From positions 1,736,001 to 1,800,000 of the forward strand of contig NZ_CP089096.1 in assembly GCF_021172165.1 (NCBI RefSeq): a stretch of 64,000 nucleotides of DNA. The letters are read 5' to 3'. Below, piece after piece: positions 1 to 8,909 of this stretch. Below the pieces are notes generated by a model, which was given only the letters and a program-made list of their open reading frames with translations, was not told the origin of the DNA and made no database searches. The number at the start of each line of letters is the position of its first letter. The first letter of the stretch is position 1. This stretch comes from Flavobacterium channae (GTDB lineage: Bacteria > Bacteroidota > Bacteroidia > Flavobacteriales > Flavobacteriaceae). The position numbers and the translations under genes are program-made.

Positions 1-1
1 C

Positions 2-169
2 GAAAATTATTTCATTGGTGATAATATGAAAGGAACTTTTGGAAAATCATTAAATGTTGATTGGATTCCAAGATATTTAATTGTAGACAAAACAGGTAAA
101 ATTGTTTTGTATCGAGCTATTGAAAAAGATTTTGATACAATAAAAGAAGTATTAAACAAGGTTAAATAA
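2..169 (+). CDS. Thioredoxin-fold (TlpA/peroxiredoxin-like) protein, C-terminal fragment
   Basis: Only the last 55 codons and the stop are inside the window; the 5' part lies upstream. The visible piece contains WIPRYLIVDKTGKIV, the typical cis-proline strand and following strand of the thioredoxin fold, then a charged C-terminal helix. In TlpA-type proteins this half follows the redox CxxC, which would be off the window, so the redox activity cannot be judged. It reads on the same strand as tpiA, 99 bp upstream of it. TlpA-like family is the best guess; a non-catalytic thioredoxin-fold protein is also possible. Confidence 0.6.
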   Translation, partial: ENYFIGDNMKGTFGKSLNVDWIPRYLIVDKTGKIVLYRAIEKDFDTIKEVLNKVK

Positions 170-237
170 ATAGTATAATCTCGCAAACCTTTGCGTAATT
201 TTATTACAATCAGCTAGCAAAAAAGTATTCAAATTAG

Positions 238-245
238 TACTTTTG
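238..245 (+). promoter_or_regulatory. -7 promoter element of tpiA
   Basis: TACTTTTG is an exact match to the Bacteroidota -7 consensus TAnnTTTG, 23 bp before the tpiA ATG. No good -33 TTTG was found at the usual 17-23 bp spacing, so this is a single-element call. Confidence 0.4.
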
Positions 246-268
246 AATTTATTAACAATCATAATCTA

Positions 269-1018
269 ATGAGAAAAAATATCGTTGCAGGAAACTGGAA
301 AATGCACAAAACACAAAAAGAAACTGTTGCATTATTAGAAGAAATTATCGCAAAAAAACCAAATACAACTACTGAAATAATTGTTGCTCCTACATTTGTA
401 AACTTGTCAAAAGCAGTTGAAATTACAAATGGAAAAGGAATTACAGTTGCAGCTCAAAATATGCACCAAGCAGAAGGTGGTGCTTTTACAGGAGAAATTG
501 CAGCAAGTATGTTAACTGATATTGGAGTAACGACTGTTATTTTAGGTCATAGCGAAAGACGTGCTTATTTTCATGAAACTGATGGTTTATTAGCTAATAA
601 AGTTGATACTGCTTTAAAACATGAAATGCGTGTTATTTTCTGTTTTGGTGAAGAATTAAAAGATCGTCAAATAAACAATCATTTTAATATTGTTGAAAAT
701 CAATTGCGCGATGGTTTATTCCATTTAGGGAAAAAAGATTGGGCAAATATTGTTCTAGCTTACGAACCTGTTTGGGCTATTGGAACAGGCGAAACAGCTT
801 CTCCAGAACAAGCACAAGAAATGCACTTATTCATCAGAAACTTAGTTGAAAAAGTATACGGATTTGATATTGCAGACAATCTAACTATTTTATACGGAGG
901 AAGTGTAAAACCTGATAATGCTAAAGAAATTTTCTCTAAACCTGATGTAGATGGTGGTTTAATTGGTGGTGCTGCATTAAAAGCAGACGACTTTTTAGCT
1001 ATCGTGAATGGTTTTTAA
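269..1018 (+). CDS. tpiA: Triosephosphate isomerase
   Basis: Interconverts dihydroxyacetone phosphate and glyceraldehyde 3-phosphate in glycolysis and gluconeogenesis; a cytosolic TIM-barrel dimer. At 249 residues it has normal family length. The catalytic set is complete: Lys11 in NWKMH, His94 in LGHSERR, Glu166 in AYEPVWAIGTG, and the phosphate-binding YGGSVKP near residue 210. The ATG start places NWK at the expected distance from the N-terminus. It is a single-gene unit followed at once by a strong hairpin terminator. Identification is secure. Confidence 0.98.
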   Translation: MRKNIVAGNWKMHKTQKETVALLEEIIAKKPNTTTEIIVAPTFVNLSKAVEITNGKGITVAAQNMHQAEGGAFTGEIAASMLTDIGVTTVILGHSERRAYFHETDGLLANKVDTALKHEMRVIFCFGEELKDRQINNHFNIVENQLRDGLFHLGKKDWANIVLAYEPVWAIGTGETASPEQAQEMHLFIRNLVEKVYGFDIADNLTILYGGSVKPDNAKEIFSKPDVDGGLIGGAALKADDFLAIVNGF

Positions 1019-1045
1019 TTTTTAGAAATATATTATACAAAATAT

Positions 1046-1073
1046 AAACTCCGATTTTCATCGGAGTTTTTTA
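1046..1073 (+). terminator. Rho-independent terminator of tpiA
   Basis: A 10-bp stem (AAACTCCGAT / ATCGGAGTTT) with a TTTC loop is followed by a T run. The 24-base hairpin is identical to the one after the next gene (1494-1517). Confidence 0.9.
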
Positions 1074-1098
1074 TTACATTTGATTAAACTCAATCGCT

Positions 1099-1491
1099 AT
1101 GAATCCAGATATTCAAGACTATAACAACGCCAGAACAACAGAAGAACAACTCATTTGCAATCTGTTAGCAAATGAAATTAGCAAACATTTACCCGAGGCT
1201 GAAAATAAAATTTGGCATGCGCATCCGGTTTGGTTTTTAGACGGAAATCCCATTGTAGGCTATAGTAAACAAAAAGAAGGAATACGATTGTTATTTTGGA
1301 GCGGAAAATCTTTTGAAGAAGGCAAACTAAATGTTTTGGGAGCAAAATTTCAAGACGCTTCTATATTTTACAATTCGGTTAATGAAATCGATACTACCGA
1401 TTTAGAAAATTGGCTGCAAAAAGCAAAAGAAATTCAGTGGGATTACAAGAATATTGTAAAACGTAAAGGCGTTTTAGAAAGACTAAAATAA
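1099..1491 (+). CDS. DUF1801 domain protein
   Basis: A 130-residue soluble protein of the DUF1801 (YdhG-like) family. The recognisable core is KIWHAHPVWFLDGNPIVGY, then GIRLLFWSGKSF and a C-terminal helix ending in KRKGVLERLK. No signal peptide or membrane segment is visible. The biochemical function of this family is not established; some members are annotated as iron-chaperone-like, which I cannot support from sequence. It stands alone between two identical terminator hairpins, so it is probably transcribed on its own. ATG start. Confidence 0.85.
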   Translation: MNPDIQDYNNARTTEEQLICNLLANEISKHLPEAENKIWHAHPVWFLDGNPIVGYSKQKEGIRLLFWSGKSFEEGKLNVLGAKFQDASIFYNSVNEIDTTDLENWLQKAKEIQWDYKNIVKRKGVLERLK

Positions 1492-1517
1492 AAAAACTCC
1501 GATTTTCATCGGAGTTT
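1491..1517. terminator. Bidirectional terminator between DUF1801 gene and rho
   Basis: Stem AAACTCCGAT / ATCGGAGTTT with A-rich DNA on the left and a T-rich tail on the right, so it can end both the plus-strand DUF1801 transcript and the minus-strand rho transcript, whose stop codon is only 7 bp away. Confidence 0.85.
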
Positions 1518-1523
1518 CTGTTT

Positions 1524-3299
1524 TTATTCATTCATTGAAATTAAGAATTCTTCGTTGTTTCTTGTTTTCTTGAAACGGTCGTGGATGAAATCCATAGCTT
1601 CTACTGGGTTCATATCAGCTAAGTATTTACGCATAATCCACATTCTTTGAATGGTGTTTTCGTCTAATAATAAGTCATCACGACGCGTACTTGAAGAAAC
1701 CAAGTCAATTGCAGGGAAAATACGTTTGTTGGCAATTCTTCTGTCCAACTGTAATTCCATGTTTCCTGTTCCTTTGAATTCTTCAAAGATAACTTCGTCC
1801 ATTTTAGAACCTGTTTCTGTTAATGCGGTTGCAATAATACTCAACGAACCACCGTTTTCTACATTACGAGCCGCTCCAAAGAAACGTTTTGGTTTTTGTA
1901 ATGCATTCGCATCAACACCTCCACTCAATACCTTTCCAGATGCTGGTTGTACCGTATTGTAAGCTCTTGCTAAACGTGTAATCGAGTCTAATAAAATCAC
2001 TACATCATGACCACATTCTACTAAACGTTTTGCTTTTTCTAAAACAATATTAGCAATCTTAACGTGTTCTTGTGGCTCTCTATCGAAAGTAGAAGCAATA
2101 ACTTCTCCACGCACGCTACGTTGCATGTCTGTTACCTCTTCAGGACGTTCATCAATTAATAAAACAATAAGATAAACTTCTGGATGATTAGCAGCAATTG
2201 CATTGGCAACATCTTTCAACAACATGGTTTTACCCGTTTTTGGTTGGGCTACAATCATACCACGTTGTCCTTTTCCTATTGGAGAAAACAAATCGATAAT
2301 ACGAGTTGAAATGGTACTATTACGTTCTGCTAAATTGAATTTCTCTTTTGGAAAGATTGGCGTTAAATGATCAAAAGCAATTCTATCGCGAACAACTTGT
2401 GGATCATGACCATTGATTTTTAATACTTTTACCAAAGGGAAATATTTTTCTCCTTCTTTTGGTGGGCGCACTACTCCTTTTACTGTATCACCAGTTTTTA
2501 ATCCGAACAAACGAATTTGTGATGTTGACAAATAAATATCATCAGGAGACGCTAAATAGTTATAATCAGACGAACGTAAAAATCCGTATCCGTCTGGCAT
2601 CATTTCTAAAACACCTTCACTTTCGATAATTCCGTCGAACTCATAATCAGGTTCTCTGAAATTTGGTTTTTTATTTTGATGTGGGTTTTGATTTTTATTA
2701 GTATTCCCATTGTTACCATTAGTTCCTTCTGGAGCTAAATTCTTTTTGTAATCAGGATGATTGGGATTATTTTGATTTGCCTTATGATTTGGACTTTTAG
2801 GCAGATTTTTATCTGTTTGAGAAACTTCAGTTGGAGTAGCTGTTTCTGTAGTTGCAGTTGTTACTTCTTCTTTTGTAACTTCTTTTGGTAAAGGCTTTTT
2901 GTTTTTAAAATCTTTACGAGGTAACTTATCATTAGATTTTGGAGCTGCTGCTTTTGCTTCTGTAGTTTTTATTTCCTCAACTACTTTTTCTTCTTTTACC
3001 GGAACTACTTCTTCTGGTAAATCTTTTAAAGGTTTAGAAAATAAATCTTTTTGAATTTTTGGCGCTTGACTTGCTTCTTTTTTGGGAAGAATTCTTGCTC
3101 GTTTTTCTTTAGGTTGGTCTGCTTTTTTATCAGTAGGTAATTCCGATTTTATAACTTCGGGTTTAGCAGCTTGTAAATCTAAAATCTGATAGACCAAATC
3201 ATCTTTTTTAAGAGATCGGTATTTATTGATCTTAGCTACTTTCGCAATCTCTTGCAAATCAGAGAGTTTCATCTCTTTTAATACTTCAATATCAAACAT
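1524..3299 (-). CDS. rho: Transcription termination factor Rho
   Basis: Hexameric RNA-dependent ATPase that releases RNA polymerase. At 591 residues it is about 170 longer than E. coli Rho (419). Domain order: Rho-N/SAP-like helical segment at 1-45 ([21 protein letters not shown]); a low-complexity Lys/Pro/Glu/Thr then Asn-rich insert at about 46-218; the cold-shock-like RNA-binding domain at about 219-300 ([14 protein letters not shown]); the ATPase from about 310, with P-loop AQPKTGKT at 351-358 and Walker [17 protein letters not shown]. Insert-bearing Rho proteins are usual in Bacteroidota. The gene is divergent from the DUF4293 gene; the ATG is 147 bp from the nearest neighbour in that direction. 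Confidence 0.98.
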   Translation of the reverse strand: MFDIEVLKEMKLSDLQEIAKVAKINKYRSLKKDDLVYQILDLQAAKPEVIKSELPTDKKADQPKEKRARILPKKEASQAPKIQKDLFSKPLKDLPEEVVPVKEEKVVEEIKTTEAKAAAPKSNDKLPRKDFKNKKPLPKEVTKEEVTTATTETATPTEVSQTDKNLPKSPNHKANQNNPNHPDYKKNLAPEGTNGNNGNTNKNQNPHQNKKPNFREPDYEFDGIIESEGVLEMMPDGYGFLRSSDYNYLASPDDIYLSTSQIRLFGLKTGDTVKGVVRPPKEGEKYFPLVKVLKINGHDPQVVRDRIAFDHLTPIFPKEKFNLAERNSTISTRIIDLFSPIGKGQRGMIVAQPKTGKTMLLKDVANAIAANHPEVYLIVLLIDERPEEVTDMQRSVRGEVIASTFDREPQEHVKIANIVLEKAKRLVECGHDVVILLDSITRLARAYNTVQPASGKVLSGGVDANALQKPKRFFGAARNVENGGSLSIIATALTETGSKMDEVIFEEFKGTGNMELQLDRRIANKRIFPAIDLVSSSTRRDDLLLDENTIQRMWIMRKYLADMNPVEAMDFIHDRFKKTRNNEEFLISMNE

Positions 3300-3459
3300 G
3301 GATATAAGTTGAATAAAATTGTTGATTGAGTTAAAACAAAAAAAAGATAGATTTTTTTTTGAGGCGTAAGGTGTCGTAGAATGAAGTACTTACGACTAAT
3401 ACTATGCAATAATACGAATAAATTTGAATATAACAATAGTTTTAATTGAAAAGAAATAC

Positions 3460-3467
3460 TATTTTTG
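3460..3467 (+). promoter_or_regulatory. -7 promoter element of the DUF4293 gene
   Basis: TATTTTTG matches TAnnTTTG exactly. It ends 20 bp before the ATG at 3488 and would lie inside the coding region if translation began at the upstream TTG at 3446, so it favours the ATG. Confidence 0.5.
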
Positions 3468-3487
3468 CTTTACAAAATTTAAGAACA

Positions 3488-3898
3488 ATGTTACAAAGAA
3501 TTCAAACGGTTTATATGGCAATCAGCGCAGTTGTGATGGGAGCTTTACCATTTGTTTTTTCTTTATGGACGACAAATGATAAAAAAGAAGTATTTTTTAC
3601 TTCATCATTATTATATATTGCTTTTTTTGTAGTTTCGGCTTTATTAGCAATTTTTAGTATTATTAATTTTAAAAAGAGACAACATCAATTTGTGTTAAAC
3701 AGATTGAACATGATATTTAACTTTATTTTACTAGGATTTTTTGTGTATCGCTCGCTAAACTTATCCGGAGAAATTGTAGTTTCTGAGAAGGGTATTGGGA
3801 TGTTTCTTCCTGCAATTTCTATCGTTTTATTAGTCTTGGCAAACAAGGCAATAAAAAAGGACGAAGATCTCGTAAAATCTGTTGATCGATTACGATAA
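3488..3898 (+). CDS. DUF4293 integral membrane protein
   Basis: A 136-residue inner-membrane protein, family DUF4293, function unknown. I start it at the ATG at 3488 (MLQRIQTVYM), because family members open with an M-x-QRIQTVY motif and because a -7 promoter box sits between this ATG and the upstream in-frame TTG at 3446. Four hydrophobic segments are visible, around residues 8-27, 38-58, 70-88 and 102-121, with a basic loop KKRQHQ between the second and third and a charged C-terminal tail. The location next to rho, followed by a phosphoesterase and truA, is a familiar flavobacterial gene order, but it gives no clear role. Confidence 0.8.
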   Translation: MLQRIQTVYMAISAVVMGALPFVFSLWTTNDKKEVFFTSSLLYIAFFVVSALLAIFSIINFKKRQHQFVLNRLNMIFNFILLGFFVYRSLNLSGEIVVSEKGIGMFLPAISIVLLVLANKAIKKDEDLVKSVDRLR

Positions 3899-3926
3899 AC
3901 CTATCATCTTAGTTTATTAGTGCGTT

Positions 3927-3960
3927 AAAAATCCGATTCGAAAGTTTCGGATTTTTTTTT
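3927..3960 (+). terminator. Terminator after the DUF4293 gene
   Basis: Stem AAAATCCGA / TCGGATTTT (3927-3935 with 3947-3955) followed by a run of T to 3960. Confidence 0.85.
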
Positions 3961-3994
3961 ATTTATACTGAAAACTGTGACTGAATAATGAACA

Positions 3995-4489
3995 CTACTT
4001 CTTCCCTAGTTCAATTATTTCTAAACTTTGGATTTTGTCGCCTTCTATTTCAAATCGCAACATAGTTCTCACCTGATGAAAACCATATTTTCCACAAGCA
4101 CCCGGATTCATGTGAAGTAAATTCAACTTTTTATCAAATTGGACTTTTAAAATATGCGAATGCCCACTAATAAATAGTTTTGGTGGATTTTTAGTAATTT
4201 CTGCTCTAATTGATTGATTGTATTTATCTGGATAACCACCAATATGTGTAATCCACACATCTACTCCTTCACAAAAGAAACGATTATGCAAGGGAAATTC
4301 CATTCGGGCTTTGTCATCATCAATATTGCCATAAACTCCACGAAGTGGTTTTATCTTTTTAATAGCATCTGTAACCGCCAAATCGCCAATATCGCCAGCA
4401 TGCCAAACTTCGTCAGCTTGGTTAACATATTTCAAAATAGCATCATCTATATGGCTGTGGGTATCGGATAACAAAAGGATTTTCTTCAT
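3995..4489 (-). CDS. YfcE/MJ0936-type metallophosphoesterase
   Basis: A 164-residue single-domain phosphodiesterase with a binuclear metal site. All family motifs are present in order: DTHSH near residues 9-13, GDI near 33-35, GNID near 55-58, THIGG near 81-85, SGHSH near 108-112 and the NPGACG turn. The protein is soluble. The physiological substrate is not known; family members hydrolyse phosphodiesters in vitro. The gene faces the DUF4293 gene tail to tail and truA head to head. A -7 box lies so close to the ATG that the transcript would be nearly leaderless. Confidence 0.9.
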   Translation of the reverse strand: MKKILLLSDTHSHIDDAILKYVNQADEVWHAGDIGDLAVTDAIKKIKPLRGVYGNIDDDKARMEFPLHNRFFCEGVDVWITHIGGYPDKYNQSIRAEITKNPPKLFISGHSHILKVQFDKKLNLLHMNPGACGKYGFHQVRTMLRFEIEGDKIQSLEIIELGKK

Positions 4490-4493
4490 AAGA

Positions 4494-4501
4494 CAAAATT
4501 A
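4494..4501 (-). promoter_or_regulatory. -7 element close to the phosphoesterase start
   Basis: On the minus strand this reads TAATTTTG, an exact TAnnTTTG. Its last base is only 4 bp upstream of the ATG, so transcription would begin at or next to the start codon if the box is used. Confidence 0.35.
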
Positions 4502-4525
4502 AGTTTTTATTATCACAATTAGAAA

Positions 4526-4555
4526 TTGCCATTGCTACTGAATTTTGTAAATTTG
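4526..4555 (+). promoter_or_regulatory. Promoter of truA (-33 TTG, -7 TAAATTTG)
   Basis: TTG at 4526-4528, a 19-bp spacer and TAAATTTG at 4548-4555 fit the Bacteroidota promoter layout. The predicted start of transcription is about 45 bp upstream of the truA start codon. Confidence 0.5.
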
Positions 4556-4604
4556 TGCACAATTCAATTCTGAACGCTAATTACCGATTACGGACTATTA
4601 TATT

Positions 4605-5363
4605 TTGAGATATTTTATCGAATTTGCATATAACGGAAAAAACTTTCATGGGTTTCAAAGTCAACCTGATGCCTCTTCTGTACAAGAAACTTTAGAGAAA
4701 GCACTTTCAACACTTTTTAGAGAAACTATCGCTATTGTTGGTGCCGGAAGAACAGATACAGGCGTTCATGCCAAGCAAATGTATGCTCATTTTGATACCG
4801 AATTGGTATTGGATTCTGATTATTGGTCGCACAAATTGAATTCGTTTTTACCGCCTTCCATTGTTGTTTATCGCATTATGAAAGTAAACGAAGAAGCGCA
4901 TGCACGTTTTGATGCTACTTCGAGAACCTATGAATACTATATGCATACGTTTAAAGATGCTTTTATTACTGAAGGAAGTTGGTATCATTTTCATCCTTTA
5001 GATGTGGATAAAATGAATAAAGCTTGTAAAATTTTATTTGAATATATTGATTTTGAATGTTTTTCAAAAGTACATACTGATGTAAACACATTCAATTGTA
5101 AAATTACAGAAGCGCATTGGAAACAATCGGGAAATCAACTTATATTTACGATTACTGCTGATCGATTTTTACGCAATATGGTGAGAGCAATTGTTGGAAC
5201 TATGGTCAATATTGGTTTAGGTAAAATTGAAGTTGCTGATTTACGTACAATAATTGAAAGCAAAAACAGAGGAAAAGCCGGATTTTCAGTTCCTGCACAC
5301 GGTTTGTATTTAGTTGAAGTTAAATATCCGTATTTAAAAGAAAGAGAGAAAATTAATGAGTAA
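4605..5363 (+). CDS. truA: tRNA pseudouridine(38-40) synthase TruA
   Basis: Isomerises uridines 38-40 in the tRNA anticodon arm. The 252-residue length is normal. The catalytic Asp51 lies in GAGRTDTGVHA; also visible are MRYFIEFAYNGKNFHGFQ at the N-terminus and RFLRNMVRAIVGTM near residues 187-200. The start codon is TTG: the first residues match the family start exactly and no ATG lies nearby in frame, so TTG is likely real. The stop overlaps the ABC exporter start by 8 bp, so the two genes are probably co-transcribed. Confidence 0.97.
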   Translation: MRYFIEFAYNGKNFHGFQSQPDASSVQETLEKALSTLFRETIAIVGAGRTDTGVHAKQMYAHFDTELVLDSDYWSHKLNSFLPPSIVVYRIMKVNEEAHARFDATSRTYEYYMHTFKDAFITEGSWYHFHPLDVDKMNKACKILFEYIDFECFSKVHTDVNTFNCKITEAHWKQSGNQLIFTITADRFLRNMVRAIVGTMVNIGLGKIEVADLRTIIESKNRGKAGFSVPAHGLYLVEVKYPYLKEREKINE

Positions 5364-7176
5364 AAGCAAAAAATCGTCATTTAGAAAATTACTTGCATAC
5401 GCAAAACCACACAAAGGTAAATTATATTTTGTGTGTTTTTGGGCTATGTTTCTGGCTGTAATTAGTGCTTTTAGACCATTCCTATTAAATTTCACAATTG
5501 ATAACTATCTTATAGAAGTAAAAAAAGAAACTAATGTAATTCAACAATATTTTGAAGGCTTAATGCTTTCATTTTTCCCCGAAAACGATAATTTTTCTAA
5601 CTTAAAAATATTAGTAGCCATAATGTTTGTGGCACTCTTACTTGAGGCTATATCGCAGTTTTGCTTTACATACATTGCAAATTGGTTAGGTCAAGATATC
5701 ATAAAGGATTTAAGAAATAAACTTTATGATCATATTAATTCATTTAAAATGAAGTATTTCGATGTGGAACCAGTTGGGAAATTAGTAACACGTTCGGTTT
5801 CTGATATTGAATCTATTGCCAGTATTTTCAGTCAAGGTTTATTTATGATTATCAGTGATGTGTTAAAAATGATAATCGTAATTATTTTCATGCTTATTGT
5901 TAACTGGAAAATTACTGGAATTGTTCTTTCAATAATGCCAATAATTTTAATAGCTACTAATATTTTTAATCGAAAAATGAAAGTAGCTTTTAATGAAGTT
6001 CGAAACGAAGTAGCCAACCTAAATACATTTGTTCAAGAACGATTAACAGGAATGAAAATTGTTCAATTGTTCAATAGAGAAGCTATTGAATTAGAAAAGT
6101 TTAAGGAAATCAATCAAAAACACAATGTTGCTTGGTTAAAAAATATACTATACAACTCTATCTTCTTCCCTATTGCCGACATTATTTCAAATATAAGTAT
6201 TGGATTGGTAGTATATTTTGGAGCTTTATGGATTATTAATGGAGACGTTAATACTTCTATTGGTCAACTAGTTGCATTCAATATGTATATTTCTATGCTT
6301 TACAATCCTTTGAGACAAATAGCGGATAAATTCAATGTTATGCAAATGGGAATTGTTGCAGCTGACAGAGTCTTTGAAATTTTAGAAAAAGAAGAAAATG
6401 TTCAGGATAAAGGCACTGTTGAAGCAACACACTTTAAAGGCTTAATTCAGTTAAAAGATGTTCGTTTTAGCTATATTAAAAATGTAGAAGTTTTAAAAGG
6501 GATTAATTTAGAAGTCCAACCTGGAGAAACTATCGCTATTGTGGGAAGTACAGGCGCTGGAAAATCTACTATTATCAACTTATTGAATCGTTTTTACGAA
6601 ATTGATTCTGGTGAAATTAATATTGATAATCAGAATATAAAAAATTACACTTTAGAAAGTCTTCGCAAGCAAATCGCTATTGTTTTACAAGATGTCTTCT
6701 TGTTTGCCGATAGTATTTATAACAATATTACATTACATAACGAAGCCATTACAAGAGAAGATGTTATTACTGCAGCTAAGAAAATTGGCGTGCACGATTT
6801 CATTATGAGTTTACCCGAAGGCTACGATTACAATGTAAAAGAACGAGGTGTAATGTTATCTTCTGGTCAACGTCAATTAATTGCTTTTTTAAGGGCATTT
6901 GTAAGCAATCCTAGTATTTTAATTTTAGATGAAGCGACTTCCTCAATTGATATGCATTCGGAAGAATTGATTCAAAAAGCTACCGAAACCATTACAAAAG
7001 GAAGAACTTCAATTGTTATTGCTCACCGATTGGCAACAGTTGTAAATGCTAGTAAAATTGTGGTTATGGATAAAGGTCAAATTGTAGAATTAGGAACACA
7101 TCAAGAGCTTTTGGCTAAAGAAAATGGTTACTATAAAAAATTATACGATTCGCAATTTGCTGCAGTAGTAGAATAA
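5356..7176 (+). CDS. MsbA-like ABC exporter, fused membrane and ATPase domains
   Basis: A 606-residue half-transporter that would act as a dimer in the inner membrane. The transmembrane domain covers about 1-340 with six hydrophobic stretches; the ATPase domain follows. Walker A GSTGAGKST is at 397-405, the Q-loop at IAIVLQDVFLF, the signature at LSSGQRQ (501-507), Walker B at ILILDEAT and the H-loop in AHRLATV. The signature has Ser where LSGGQ has Gly. It resembles MsbA-type lipid or drug exporters; the substrate cannot be read from sequence. It overlaps truA, whose promoter it may share. Confidence 0.9.
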   Translation: MSKSKKSSFRKLLAYAKPHKGKLYFVCFWAMFLAVISAFRPFLLNFTIDNYLIEVKKETNVIQQYFEGLMLSFFPENDNFSNLKILVAIMFVALLLEAISQFCFTYIANWLGQDIIKDLRNKLYDHINSFKMKYFDVEPVGKLVTRSVSDIESIASIFSQGLFMIISDVLKMIIVIIFMLIVNWKITGIVLSIMPIILIATNIFNRKMKVAFNEVRNEVANLNTFVQERLTGMKIVQLFNREAIELEKFKEINQKHNVAWLKNILYNSIFFPIADIISNISIGLVVYFGALWIINGDVNTSIGQLVAFNMYISMLYNPLRQIADKFNVMQMGIVAADRVFEILEKEENVQDKGTVEATHFKGLIQLKDVRFSYIKNVEVLKGINLEVQPGETIAIVGSTGAGKSTIINLLNRFYEIDSGEINIDNQNIKNYTLESLRKQIAIVLQDVFLFADSIYNNITLHNEAITREDVITAAKKIGVHDFIMSLPEGYDYNVKERGVMLSSGQRQLIAFLRAFVSNPSILILDEATSSIDMHSEELIQKATETITKGRTSIVIAHRLATVVNASKIVVMDKGQIVELGTHQELLAKENGYYKKLYDSQFAAVVE

Positions 7177-7290
7177 TTTAAAATAAATACTTAAATTCGC
7201 AACTTATTAAATAAAACTGAAATACTTTATAAAATGAAATGAGCTTTGCGAATTCCATTTTACCTTTAAAAAATAAATAAATACTTTAAA

Positions 7291-8679
7291 ATGAAATACG
7301 ATATCATAGTTTTAGGAAGTGGTCCTGGTGGTTATGTAACTGCTATTAGAGCATCACAATTAGGCTTCAAAGTAGCCGTTATCGAAAAAGAAAATTTGGG
7401 TGGAATTTGTTTAAATTGGGGTTGTATTCCAACGAAAGCATTATTAAAATCAGCTCAAGTTTTTGATTACCTAAAACATGCTTCAGATTACGGATTAACC
7501 GTTAAAGAATTTGACAAAGATTTTTCGGCTGTTGTAAAACGTTCTCGTTCAGTTGCAGAAGGAATGAGCAAAGGTGTTCAATTCTTAATGAAAAAGAACA
7601 AAATTGACGTAATTGATGGTTTTGGAAAAGTAAAACCAGGTAAAAAAGTTGACGTTACTGCTGCTGATGGAAAAGTAACTGAGTATTCAGCTGATCATAT
7701 CATTATTGCTACAGGAGCGCGTTCTCGCGAATTACCAAACTTACCACAAGATGGTAAAAAAGTAATTGGATACCGCCAAGCAATGACGTTACCAGAACAA
7801 CCAAAGAAAATGATTGTTGTAGGTTCTGGTGCTATTGGAGTTGAGTTTGCACATTTCTATAATTCAATGGGAACAGAAGTTACTATTGTAGAATTTATGC
7901 CAAACGTGGTTCCAGTAGAAGACGAAGATATCTCAAAACAATTTGAGCGTTCTTTGAAAAAAGCAGGAATCAATGTTATGACAAACTCTTCTGTAGAAAG
8001 AATTGATACTTCTGGAGATGGCGTTAAAGCATTCGTTAAAACAGCTAAAGGAGAAGAGGTTTTAGAAGCAGATATCCTATTATCAGCAGTTGGAATCAAA
8101 ACCAACATCGAAAACATCGGATTAGAAGAAACAGGTATTGCTACCGATAGAGATAAAATCTTAGTTAATGCCTATTACCAAACAAATGTTCCAGGTTACT
8201 ACGCTATTGGTGATGTAACGCCAGGACAAGCTTTAGCTCACGTAGCTTCAGCAGAAGGTATTTTATGTGTGGAGAAAATCGCAGGAATGCATGTTGAAGC
8301 TTTAGATTATGGAAACATTCCAGGTTGTACGTATGCTACTCCAGAAATTGCTTCTGTAGGTTTAACAGAAAAAGCAGCAAAAGAAAAAGGATACGAAATT
8401 AAAGTTGGTAAATTCCCATTCTCAGCTTCAGGAAAAGCAAAAGCAGCTGGAACTCCAGACGGTTTTGTAAAAGTAATTTTTGATGCAAAATATGGCGAAT
8501 GGTTAGGTTGCCACATGATTGGTGCTGGTGTTACGGATATGATTGCAGAGGCAGTTGTAGCGCGCAAATTAGAAACTACTGGACACGAAATCTTAAAAGC
8601 AGTTCACCCTCACCCAACAATGAGTGAAGCGGTTATGGAAGCTGTAGCTGATGCTTATGGTGAAGTGATTCACTTGTAG
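7291..8679 (+). CDS. lpdA: Dihydrolipoyl dehydrogenase (E3)
   Basis: Flavoenzyme that re-oxidises the lipoyl groups of 2-oxoacid dehydrogenase complexes and of the glycine cleavage system, producing NADH. The 462-residue length is typical. The FAD site GSGPGGYVTAIRA is at the N-terminus, the redox disulfide is Cys40-Cys45 in GGICLNWGCIPTK, the NAD-binding GSGAIGVEFA lies near residue 178, and the C-terminal catalytic dyad is His441 and Glu446 in HPHPTMSEA. It is a single-gene unit with its own terminator. It could serve the fused E1 encoded at 36-39 kb. Confidence 0.96.
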   Translation: MKYDIIVLGSGPGGYVTAIRASQLGFKVAVIEKENLGGICLNWGCIPTKALLKSAQVFDYLKHASDYGLTVKEFDKDFSAVVKRSRSVAEGMSKGVQFLMKKNKIDVIDGFGKVKPGKKVDVTAADGKVTEYSADHIIIATGARSRELPNLPQDGKKVIGYRQAMTLPEQPKKMIVVGSGAIGVEFAHFYNSMGTEVTIVEFMPNVVPVEDEDISKQFERSLKKAGINVMTNSSVERIDTSGDGVKAFVKTAKGEEVLEADILLSAVGIKTNIENIGLEETGIATDRDKILVNAYYQTNVPGYYAIGDVTPGQALAHVASAEGILCVEKIAGMHVEALDYGNIPGCTYATPEIASVGLTEKAAKEKGYEIKVGKFPFSASGKAKAAGTPDGFVKVIFDAKYGEWLGCHMIGAGVTDMIAEAVVARKLETTGHEILKAVHPHPTMSEAVMEAVADAYGEVIHL

Positions 8680-8717
8680 TCTTTAGAACTAAGATAAAAG
8701 AATAAAGAAAATAGATT

Positions 8718-8752
8718 AAATCCGATTTGCAAATGCAGGTCGGATTTTTTTG
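8718..8752 (+). terminator. Terminator of lpdA
   Basis: Stem AAATCCGA / TCGGATTT (8718-8725 with 8740-8747) followed by a T run. Confidence 0.85.
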
Positions 8753-8797
8753 TTTTAGTAGTTGAAAACTTGGAAAAGGTTTGTAGGAAAAATTAAT

Positions 8798-8805
8798 TAT
8801 ATTTG
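8798..8805 (+). promoter_or_regulatory. -7 element upstream of the orphan gene at 8910
   Basis: TATATTTG is an exact TAnnTTTG match. TTG trinucleotides lie upstream, but at 14 and 25 bp, outside the usual spacing. The leader to the ATG would be about 100 bases. Confidence 0.4.
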
Positions 8806-8909
8806 AGAAACTATACAATAGTATACATATATAAAAAAATTGATATGGTAAGTAATAAAAGTATTCAAAATAAATAAGATAGTGATAACCCAAAACCAAA
8901 CTTTACAAA

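Noticed and set aside
5356..7176. ABC exporter inactivated by LSSGQ in place of LSGGQ
   Set aside because: Ser at this position occurs in functional ABC proteins and all other motifs are intact, so no defect is claimed.
8633..8899. 88-codon minus-strand frame antisense to the end of lpdA and the following gap
   Set aside because: It covers the lpdA terminator and the -7 box of the next gene, has Tyr/Phe-rich low-complexity composition, and no family resemblance.
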